A stretch of DNA of 64,000 bases, taken from assembly GCA_009760885.1 (NCBI GenBank), contig CM019713.1:23630427-23694426 (forward strand), written 5' to 3'. The position numbers were made by a program, and so were the translations under genes. This DNA comes from Achatina immaculata (taxonomy: Eukaryota; Mollusca; Gastropoda; Stylommatophora; Achatinidae). The notes below the pieces were generated by a model. The model worked only from the letters and a program-made list of their open reading frames with translations. It made no database searches and was not told the origin of the DNA. Of this stretch, positions 56,014 to 64,000 are shown piece after piece (position 1 is the first letter of the stretch; each line of letters begins with the position of its first letter).

Positions 56014-56479
56014 CTGGACATAGAAGATATTCAAGTCTTGTTTTAAAAAAAAAAGTTAAATAAACAAAGATAAACTCAGTACAAGCAACATGACACATTT
56101 ATGCTGTTCAAAATAAACATTACTTTTGTGGGTCCAGTTATCTTTCTGTGGACACAGATGATATCCATTATTCATCAGCATGATCTTAATATGGTATCAT
56201 ATTTTTCTCTTCATTCACTGAAAGCCATGTATGCAGTGCAGTCCAGTGTATCTTGCCCTCCAAGTAGACATTTTTTAACCTTCGTAAACTGTTCTCCAGT
56301 GCTAGTATAAAGTGTACATATTTTTACAGCTGAGTCAGTTGCCAGTTGTAAATTAAAAAACCCACAATATTTCTGATAATGAAGCAGAACATGCTTGACT
56401 ACCTTGCTAAGTGTTCCTCTGATACACTAGTAAACATAATGTGAAAACCACTGGTACTGGTAAATATAATGTGAAAACC

Positions 56480-57425
56480 ACTGGTCATCATCATCAGGTG
56501 CTGTGCCAACTGGCGTTGGCTATTATGCTTCTCCAGAGTACATTATCTTTCATGCAGGACATCAGCTCAGTTGGAGATCTCCTCTCACACCATCCCGTCA
56601 GACTGTCCAGTATCATTTCTCTTGGTCTTCCTCTTGATCTTCTTCCTTCTATTTTTCCTGTTGTTATAATATTTTCAATGCCCCCTCTTCTCATTGCATG
56701 TCCTATGAAAGTACATTGTCTCTCTCTTATCTTTTTGACAAGATTTTTTTGTCTCTCCAGCTCTTCTCATACATTCTTCATTAGTTATTTTTGCTGTCCA
56801 GGCGATTCGCAACATTCTTCTAATAAACCACATTTCTGCTGCTTCCAATGATTTTTGTGGAGACCTGCCTATTGTCCATGATTCACTTCCATATAACAAG
56901 ATAGGTTCAATATAGCATTTTAGGACTCGTTTTCTAACATTAATTGATAAGGATGTGTTGGATAATATGTTTCTCATTCTCTGAAAGGCACTCTTTGCTT
57001 GGCCTATTCTGTTCCTAATTTCTATTCTGCATTTCCCATCTGAAGTTATTACTGCTCCAAGGTATTTGAATTTCTGCGCCTGCTTTAGAATAGTTCCGTT
57101 TAATTTTTATACTGCATTTTGGTGGATTCTGTTTCTTAGATATAACAATAGTCTCTGTCTTTTTGATGTTTAAAGTAAGGCCTTTCTGTTCACTTTCTTT
57201 GGTGAATTTATCCCAGAGATTTTGCAGGTATTGTTGGTTCTCAGCTACCAGTACTGTGTCGTCAGCATACCGAAGGTTGTTAATATTATATCCTCCAATT
57301 TTTATGCCTGGTTCTGTGATGATCGTTCTTAGAATATTCTCGCTGTACAGAGAAAAAAGGTCTGGAGATAGTACACATCCTTGTGGCTGATATTTTCCAG
57401 AGTGGTATAGACTGGAAGAAAAAAA
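56480..57425 (-). mobile_element. RTE family C, 5'-truncated, in a receptor intron
   Basis: On -: PQGCVLSPDLFSLYSENILR, INNLRYADDTVLVAENQQYL (RT catalytic ADD), then after frameshifts SINVRKRVLKCYIEPILLYG, WFIRRMLRIAWTAKITNEEC and RRSRGRPREMILDSL, with a GAT-type tail at 56490. Same orientation as the host gene. Confidence 0.87.
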
Positions 57426-57565
57426 CACTAGAAGTGGTTAGATGGGCCAAGTTCTGCTTCAAACTTAGATGAAGGAGAAGTAGATAAGTCAAAAAATAAC
57501 ATAAAAACCAGAAAATTGGTTTGGTTGGTAATTAAAGCCAAGTTTAAAATGATTCGTACACTCAC

Positions 57566-57876
57566 AAAATTTTCTGCTGGAGTCGTGGAAGGTGAAGAAG
57601 GTGCTGATGGAGACTGTGATGATGTGAAAGGATGACATGGTGTGGATGACTCAGGCACTCTAAGATGTTGAAGATGTTGCACATCATGACAGTAACCATG
57701 CTGCTGCTGGTGGCTGAAGAAGACTGTGTTACCAAAAGTGTCCCTGAAGGCAGCTTTGATAAGATCTGTTAGCGTCCGAAGTTCCACAATGCGACGGGAA
57801 CTTGTACTGGTGAGTTCCTCTCTGTCCGCCAACAGCTTTTCTCTTTCAACTTTCGGCATGCGACCAAATCTCACTG
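57566..57876 (-). CDS. Nuclear receptor exon: C-terminal extension and hinge
   Basis: Acceptor TGCCTCCCAG; two bases complete an Ala codon with the zinc-finger exon, then VRFGRMPKVEREKLLADREE. The RFGRMPKxEREKL extension is shared by PPAR, E75/Rev-erb and related NR1 receptors. A helical stretch (VELRTLTDLIKAAFRDTF) and a Ser/Pro-rich hinge (SSQSPSAPSSPSTTP) follow. Donor TTT/GTGAGT, phase 0. Confidence 0.93.
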
Positions 57877-58324
57877 CTGGGAGGCACAGTGAAAGCCAGT
57901 GATAATGTATCAAATATCAAGAAATTTCCACTGATCATTACGATTTTTAGTAAGAGTGAAAATGATAATATTTATAATAAATAAATGAAAGAAGATGATG
58001 ACATTTATTATTATTATTATTAATCTGTTCCTATATTTCTCAGTGTTTACATCCCTTGATTTGCAATTGCTTTTTGACTCATCCTCGTTGTTAGTGATAA
58101 TAAATGTGGTGGTTACATTATTAATGACACTTTTTATGACAGCTATAGTAATGATAATAATCATGATTATGATAATAATAATCATGATTATGATAAATGA
58201 CTTGGTGTTTTCACTTTTGGTATCAAAGCTGTCCTTATTTACGATACTGATTAATGATAATTATTTCATGAAATAGTAGTGTCCTTGCTGAGGTTAATGT
58301 TCACATTTCTCACTAAACTATTAC

Positions 58325-58469
58325 CATCTTGAGACATGCCGGCATAAAGGCACCTCTGATACCGACAGTACTGGCATTTGTTTCTGGTCCCAGACTCTAT
58401 CTTGCACCTGGACATTGCCTGGCATGGTTTGTACACCAACTTCTTCTTCAAAGTCCTTCGAAAGAAACC
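58325..58469 (-). CDS. Nuclear receptor exon: second zinc finger
   Basis: Acceptor TGCATCAG, then GFFRRTLKKKLVYKPCQAMS, RCKIESGTRNKCQYCRYQRC, LYAGMSQD and a split codon; donor GATG/GTAATA. Cysteines follow C-x5-C-x9-C-x2-C. The five-residue D box (QAMSR) differs from the three-residue D box that marks true PPARs, while the P-box context (CEGCK/GFFRRT) is NR1-like. The finger directs half-site spacing and dimerisation on DNA. Confidence 0.95.
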
Positions 58470-58536
58470 CTGATGCAGACATAACAATCAAGCAGTGAGA
58501 GATGACAAGTGGGCAGGCAAAATCTACTGCAGAATA

Positions 58537-58600
58537 TCATCATCATCATCATCATCGTCGTCGTCGTCGTCGTCGTCGTCATCATCATCATCATCATCAA
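58537..58600. repeat. ATC/GTC trinucleotide microsatellite
   Basis: ATC units interrupted by a block of GTC, about 70 bp from the acceptor of the second zinc-finger exon. Confidence 0.9.
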
Positions 58601-58779
58601 CATTATTTCAAACATAATTTCAGCAAGCATGGGTGGTAATCCTTCTAAACAGATCTTGATCTGTAACTCTTTTCATGAGCACAGCTGATGCTCTACATAC
58701 TACACAAGTAGTTGTTGATTATTTTCTTCTTCTGTTTGATTTTAAACAACATATGGACTAAAAAACCATTAGGGCAACA

Positions 58780-59054
58780 GGAGATTGATGAGGGTGAGAT
58801 TTGGATGAGATGATAAGAAAGTTCTGATTAATGATAAGAGAAGCAGAGAAATGCCAAGAGTGAGAGAAGAGAAAGGGAGAGCAAAAAAGAGAAGGAGAGG
58901 GACAGGGAAGGAGAGAGAATGAGAGAGAGGGGGCAGAGAGAAGGGAAGAGGGAGTGAGAAAGAGGTAGGGTGGAGTTGGGGGGAAGGGGGGGGGACTGAC
59001 TGATTCAACCTGGGCACACAGCGCCATCTGCCATTCTACCCTTCATCTCTCATC
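58780..59054. other. Purine-rich receptor intron with LINE-tail-like piece
   Basis: 58850-58996 is GA-rich with a G run. 58985-59045 resembles the LINE 3' region at 19372. Confidence 0.4.
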
Positions 59055-59280
59055 ATTGACACTTCCCAATGATTCACACTTCCTAATTATTCACACTTCC
59101 CAATTATTCACACTTCCCAATTATTCACACTTCCCAATTATTCACACTTCCCAATTATTCACACTTCCCAATTATTCACACTTCCCAATCATTCACACTT
59201 CCTAATTATTCACACTTCCCAATTATTCACACTTCCCAATTATTCACACTTCCCAATCATTCACACTTCCCAATCATTCA
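59055..59280. repeat. 17-bp minisatellite, about 14 copies
   Basis: Units CACACTTCCCAATTATT with AATCATT and CTAATTA variants. 59281-59690 is unique intron sequence. Confidence 0.95.
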
Positions 59281-59689
59281 GTTTAATTCAAGTATATAAA
59301 AACATAATTATTAATAAAATATAAAACAGCATGTTGTTGCTGTTTGGGTTTCTTGGTATATTTTCAGAAGATAGTCTGCCATTGCTTTCCTTCCGGGTAG
59401 TGACTGTACTAGTCATTGATTGTAGCCACTGTCCCTACATTGAGATCATCTGCCTACCATCATAGAATGGTGACCATAACCAACATTATCTGTCAGCTGC
59501 TCTCCCATTCCATCCACCACCTGCTCCCATGGCTTCACATCACCCTGATTGGGGGGCTATACGGGTACTCCACCTTGCCCAAGGGTGTCCCGTAGACTGA
59601 CGGAGGTAAGGAGGCGTCTTACTTCTCCTTTGATAGGGGATACCCCTACCCCGCTCATGGACACAAAAAAGAACAAATATATCCATACT

Positions 59690-59985
59690 ACAAGAACTTA
59701 ATATTGAAGAAGGCTGGCTAGTAAAGAGGATTAAAGAGAGAAAACTTAAATATTTTGGACACATTAAACATCACGATAATCTAGAGAAGACCGTCTTGGA
59801 AGGGTACATAATGGAAAAAAGAAAAAGAGGAAGACTAAGGCGAAGATGGCTGCAAGACATCATTGACGGTCTGCAAATGGATGCAACAGCAGCAGGCCAT
59901 CTTGCTCACAGCTGAGAGGCCTACAAGAGTGCTGTTTGGGAGGCAAAGTTCCACAAGGGACATGCAAATGAATGAATGAATAAAA
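59690..59985 (+). mobile_element. RTE-like LINE family D, second copy
   Basis: Closely matches 23571-23870 (TTAATATTGAAGAAGGCTGG; GAGGAAGACTAAGGCGAAGA) and ends in an AATG-repeat tail at 59968-59983. Carries stops. Antisense to the receptor gene. Confidence 0.82.
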
Positions 59986-60047
59986 CAGTAAAATAATTAT
60001 CCTAAAAAATACATTCAAAATTATAAGATGCATAGAAAAAAAAACAC

Positions 60048-60284
60048 ATGGATGGATGGATGGACGGACAGACAGATGGATGTATGGATGGATGGATGGA
60101 TGGACAGATGAATGGATGGATGGATGGATTGATGGATGGATGGATGGATGGATGGATGGACAGATGAATGGATGGATGGATGGATTGATGGATGGATGGA
60201 TGGATGGATGGATGGATGGATGGATAGATGGATGGATGGAAGGATGGATGGATGGATGAATGGATGGATGGATGGACGGATGAC
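60048..60284. repeat. GGAT microsatellite
   Basis: About 59 GGAT/GGAC/GAAT units; an internal block with ACAGATGAATGG is duplicated (60100, 60160). Confidence 0.95.
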
Positions 60285-60726
60285 ACAGGCCCGTTTAACA
60301 CTACACATTTCATAACTGGACATTAGATTGTCCCACACAATCACGAGAGATGAGAAAAACAGGGGAGGGGGGCTTCTGAAGCTTTGGCATTACAACAATC
60401 TGAGTTGATGAAGTGCATCCAAAGATAAAGATTTGTTGAACAGCATCATACACGGCACATGATGATGACTGCTATTTCAGTTTTCTGGAAAATTTTTGCG
60501 TAAATGGGAGATTGTTGTAAAAAATTTTCTTTTTAATGCACTATCATCCATCGACAGTGCAGTTCCTGCGTGTTTGAAGAATGAACACAGAAGTTCCGTC
60601 CTGTGCTGTCGTAGCTTCGCCTGCATGTAATTAATCAGATCCGCTGCAGTTACACAACACTAACAGACCAGAACTACGGGTAACCTTGACACAATGACAT
60701 ACACCATGATTCCTGGCCTGACTTAC
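60285..60726. other. Receptor intron, unique
   Basis: Intron sequence just downstream of the first zinc-finger exon. No features recognised. Confidence 0.4.
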
Positions 60727-60831
60727 CTTGCAACCTTCACAAGAATGTACTCCGTAGTGAAACCCGGAGGCTCGATCCCCGCATATACGACACAAGACCT
60801 CTAGCTCTGCCGTGTACTGAGGTTTGTACGG
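60727..60831 (-). CDS. Nuclear receptor exon: first zinc finger
   Basis: Acceptor CTTCTCGCCAG, donor AAG/GTAAGT, 35 residues, phase 0: [36 protein letters not shown]-x2-C-x13-C-x2-C is the first finger of the NR DNA-binding domain and CEGCK starts the P box that reads the half-site. The exon break at CEGCK/GFF splits the two fingers. The gene is an NR1-group nuclear receptor with PPAR/E75-like features, possibly one of the lineage-specific NR1 receptors of molluscs; no symbol is given. Confidence 0.95.
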
Positions 60832-61555
60832 CTGGCGAGAAGAGAATACAAGATCATTTAAACATTTTAAGACAATGGTTCTCACTCAGGGACGCATGGA
60901 CCCTTAGAAGGTCTGTAGATGTGCCAGGATTCTGTAAACTTTACAACAAAAAAAAGTTGTAAGTCAGTAATAAATTTTTAAAAAATTGTAAACCAGTAAT
61001 AAATGTTCTTTTACTCTACATGTTTCATGACAAAAAATGAAAGGATCACTGTTCTACATTTTGTCCAGTCTTTAGAGGTTGTAATGAGATCATTTCTGTA
61101 TGTTTCCCTGCCATACTTGATCTCCCTGCTTGGACATTTTTCTCTTGGTAACTCGTCCACGATTGTTAGGTTCCATAACTTCTGTCTTCTCCTGATATCA
61201 CCAACAAGGTTTTTATGTTTGTATTTTCCTCCTTGTTTAAAAAGCAATAACAAATGTTATTATTAATTTCATAAAAAAAAAAACTACATCACATTTAGCT
61301 GCATAATCTCCCGTTCACTTTATTTAAAGAATATAAATACAGTTTTTTTTTTTTTTTCTCAGAGCAAGTGACCCTATGAAAAGTAACCGCAAATCAAGGG
61401 ATGTAACCATTTCAATGTACATATGAAAAGATTCGAGGAGGAGTCAAGAAGTCCTTTCATATACAGATATTTCCCTACTTATGACTAGGTTTCGCTTCAA
61501 CTACCCTATCGAAAGTCGGACCCGACGTAAGTCAAATATCTCCTCAAGTGACATT
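60832..61555. other. Receptor intron
   Basis: Contains ATGGTTCTCACTCAGGG near 60874, reminiscent of a hAT-Charlie MITE end, and several A/T runs. No gene recognised. Confidence 0.4.
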
Positions 61556-62125
61556 ATGTTCTGTTCGTTGTCACTATTATAGCTGTTTATCATCGTGTTC
61601 TATTTGTTGTCACTATTATAGCTATTTATCATCACTGTGTTATATTCATTGTCATTATTACAGCTGTTTATCATCATTGTGTTATATTCATTGTCACTAT
61701 TATAGCTATTTATCATCATTGTGTTATATTCATTGTCACTATTATAGCTGTTTATCATCATTGTGTTATATTCATTGTCACTATTACAGCAGTTTATCAT
61801 CATTGTGTTATATTCATTGTCATTATTACAGCAGTTTATCATCATTGTGTTATATTCATTGTCACTATTATAGCTATTTATCATCATTGTGTTATATTCA
61901 TTGTCATTATTACAGCAGTTTATCATCATTGTGTTATATTCATTGTCACTATTATAGCTGTTTATCATCATTGTGTTATATTCATTGTCACTATTATAGC
62001 TGTTTATCATCATTGTGTTATATTCATTGTCACTATTACAGCTGTTTATCATCATTGCGCTCTATTCGTTGTCACTATTACAGCTGTTTATCATCATTGC
62101 GCTCTATTCGTTGTCACTATTACAA
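61556..62125. repeat. 42-bp minisatellite, about 13 copies
   Basis: Units contain TTTATCATCATTGTGTTATA and TTCATTGTCACTATTATAGC. The last two units are a GCGCTCTATTCG subtype. Because 42 is a multiple of three, long repetitive ORFs appear on both strands. Lies in a receptor intron; part of it recurs at 63457-63630. Confidence 0.95.
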
Positions 62126-62505
62126 CTATTTATCGTCAGCGACTTAACAAATTCCGCTCTTAGTCTTAGAAGGTTAGAAAACATGAAATATCAAAGAACT
62201 ACAATGTTATCATAAAATACCACATGACATTTCAATACAAAATAAGCATATGAAACCAACTGTCAAAACTGCGAATCTTCATAACTTGAGTACGTCGTTA
62301 GTCTAGGATCATTTGTATTTTTTCAATGGTTGTATTTGTTTATGTGCAGTTACTTTTTGACTCGTTGTACCCCTCTGTTAGATTTTCACATGAGGTTCTT
62401 GGGTAGCGAAAAGGTTAGTGCATGCACCTGGTATACTGGTAGGTTGATTTCGATCAAGGACATACTAAAAGATATATATATATATGTATATCAAATATGC
62501 TAGCT
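61964..62505. repeat. Segmental direct duplication, first copy
   Basis: The array's last units plus ~380 bp of unique sequence (through TTGGGTAGCGAAAAGGTTAG to ATATGCTAGCT) recur at 63459-64000 with no difference I could see, at a constant offset of 1495 bp. Confidence 0.9.
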
Positions 62506-62668
62506 GTAAAAAGAGATACCTGGTTCCTCCTGAATGTATGGAAGGACAGGCGGGCAGTTGAAAATCGCTCTTTTATGTGCAAACATATCTTGGAAAATAT
62601 GGACAATGCCACTGTATTCTCATCAGGACATAACAAGACAATGGCAGGCTACAGGCCATGTTACTGAC

Positions 62669-62830
62669 CTTTCCGCTGTCTGAGGATCCGCTCGGGCTGT
62701 TAGTGTCACAGTCTTGAGGTGATGCTGGTGAGTCTAGGCTCTGCTGCCCTGGCTGCTGGCTTAGTGGATGATCCTCCTTGTTCGTGGTGAAGTCGTCAAC
62801 GTATATGTCGCTTACATCTGACGAATCAGC
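62669..62830 (-). CDS. Nuclear receptor exon: N-terminal (A/B) region
   Basis: Acceptor CATCCATCCAG, donor AAG/GTCAGT, 54 residues, phase 0: ADSSDVSDIYVDDFTTNKED, HPLSQQPGQQSLDSPASPQD, CDTNSPSGSSDSGK. It joins in frame to PYKPQY of the zinc-finger exon. Acidic, Ser/Pro-rich composition fits a poorly conserved N-terminal transactivation region. The acceptor sits at the edge of a GGAT (CCAT on -) microsatellite that supplies its pyrimidine tract. Start codon and earlier exons were not found and are probably right of the window. Confidence 0.8.
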
Positions 62831-62831
62831 C

Positions 62832-62872
62832 TGGATGGATGGATTGGATGGATGGATGGATGGATGGATGGA
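62832..62872. repeat. GGAT microsatellite at a splice acceptor
   Basis: About ten GGAT units with one GGATT; on - it is CCATCCATCC directly before the CAG acceptor of the N-terminal exon. Confidence 0.92.
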
Positions 62873-63456
62873 TAAAATTTGACATAGAGGCATCATTTTT
62901 TTCTTCGTTCTAACTATTCTAACTATATTTTCGACAAGAAATTGCAAGTAAATAAATACACATAATAATCCACTTAGTCCTGGTAAACAATTTTTACAAC
63001 AATATAAATTATTGGTAAACATTTGCTATAGTAGGTATTATTGATAAACAGTTTTATGACAATACAGACTATTGATAAACAGTTAATATGGCACACATCA
63101 CTGGCTAACAACATCAGAACGATCCACGTGACTGGTCAGTGAGCTCTAACTATAACACGATCATGAAAGGTCCACTTTTTTGTTTCGTGAAAACATTTTA
63201 GGAAAGTGCTCCTGCCAAAGATTTGATTTTAACTGTTTTCCTTGTGCATTAGGCAGGCGCATGTTGAAAGTGTGACGGGTCACATGATGTACCCTCCGTA
63301 AATGAGAAAAATTGTGACAATCATCTTTTCAGTCTTCATGCTCACCTGTCCTCACATCATCAGACGCTATTGTTGTTTCAAGGTAAGTGAATTTATTACC
63401 TGTGTTAGTGATTTCCTGTTTGTTTGGTATGTTTAATCTTTTGATTATACCGTTGT
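62873..63456. other. Receptor intron or upstream sequence
   Basis: AT-rich with three short TTGATAAACAGTT-like repeats near 63040-63085. No exon recognised. Confidence 0.4.
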
Positions 63457-63458
63457 TT

Positions 63459-64000
63459 GTCATCATTGTGTTATATTCATTGTCACTATTATAGCTGTTT
63501 ATCATCATTGTGTTATATTCATTGTCACTATTACAGCTGTTTATCATCATTGCGCTCTATTCGTTGTCACTATTACAGCTGTTTATCATCATTGCGCTCT
63601 ATTCGTTGTCACTATTACAACTATTTATCGTCAGCGACTTAACAAATTCCGCTCTTAGTCTTAGAAGGTTAGAAAACATGAAATATCAAAGAACTACAAT
63701 GTTATCATAAAATACCACATGACATTTCAATACAAAATAAGCATATGAAACCAACTGTCAAAACTGCGAATCTTCATAACTTGAGTACGTCGTTAGTCTA
63801 GGATCATTTGTATTTTTTCAATGGTTGTATTTGTTTATGTGCAGTTACTTTTTGACTCGTTGTACCCCTCTGTTAGATTTTCACATGAGGTTCTTGGGTA
63901 GCGAAAAGGTTAGTGCATGCACCTGGTATACTGGTAGGTTGATTTCGATCAAGGACATACTAAAAGATATATATATATATGTATATCAAATATGCTAGCT
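63459..64000. repeat. Segmental direct duplication, second copy (runs off window)
   Basis: Copy of 61964-62505 at offset 1495, including the last units of the 42-bp array. It ends only because the window ends. Confidence 0.9.

Noticed and set aside
55169..56034. Single long ORF covering the LBD exon and ~140 repetitive residues (SQCSQSMFTV)
   Set aside because: The LBD homology ends at the donor near 55761. The remainder is the intronic 13-bp array, and the true protein continues in the exon at 53864.
60002..60344. IHPS-repeat ORFs
   Set aside because: GGAT tetranucleotide microsatellite.
57566..60831. Calling the receptor a PPAR
   Set aside because: The five-residue D box in the second finger contradicts the three-residue PPAR hallmark.
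61548..62147. 199-residue Cys/His/Tyr-rich ORF and its antisense partner
   Set aside because: 42-bp array with unit length divisible by three, inside a receptor intron; repetitive on both strands.
62390..62470. Possible tRNA-derived SINE head (GGTTAGTGCATGCACC)
   Set aside because: No convincing B box and no match to the SINE at 52134; left as part of the duplicated unique segment.

Overview
This is eukaryotic nuclear DNA. Genes are split by phase-consistent GT/AG introns, more than half the window is transposon or tandem repeat, and the only host coding sequence I can support is two animal gene families. The retroelement mix (several RTE-clade LINEs with simple-repeat tails, mariner, hAT, a Helitron-like element, piggyBac-like MITEs, a tRNA-derived SINE), the very high minisatellite load and an unusual NR1-group nuclear receptor suggest a lophotrochozoan, most likely a gastropod mollusc. 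The phylum call is inference.

Left end, 1-13 kb: the last four coding exons of a tetraspanin lie on + (3775-3870, 6082-6201, 7774-7857, 10668-10733). They cover part of the large extracellular loop, TM4 and a C-terminal tail ending YEVV. Earlier exons lie left of the window. Its introns carry a full-length RTE retrotransposon with an intact 992-residue ORF and a perfect 12-bp target-site duplication (236-3431), a 35-bp minisatellite, a TTAA-flanked MITE and a dead mariner with a LINE fragment inside. A very homogeneous 40-bp minisatellite (33 copies) lies about 0.9 kb past the stop.

Middle, 13-50 kb: a gene-poor gap between two convergent genes, made of nested transposons and about 20 unrelated minisatellites. 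Main items: a mariner deletion derivative (14.8-15.6 kb); a hAT nest with Helitron-like and LINE insertions (22.7-26.4 kb); two copies of an unrecognised hairpin-rich element (26.8-28.2 and 34.27-35.24 kb), the second inserted in a mariner that had itself inserted in a CATA microsatellite; an RTE relic split by another RTE (29.0-31.4 kb); and a 2.2-kb satellite with a 616-bp higher-order duplication (39.0-41.2 kb).

Right end, 50.7-62.8 kb: a nuclear receptor gene on - with eight recognised coding exons. In 5' to 3' order they are 62830-62669, 60831-60727, 58469-58325, 57876-57566, 56013-55761, 53864-53679, 52669-52569 and 50873-50703. Joined they keep one frame for 1434 nt (477 residues plus stop): part of the N-terminal region, both zinc fingers, the hinge and the whole ligand-binding domain. 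Tandem arrays abut its exon edges at several places. The most striking is a 31-bp array at the 3' end, whose first unit encodes the AF-2 helix and whose second unit supplies the stop codon. The right edge holds a near-identical direct duplication (offset 1495 bp) running off the window.

The two genes have no evident functional link. I saw no rRNA, CRISPR or prokaryotic features.
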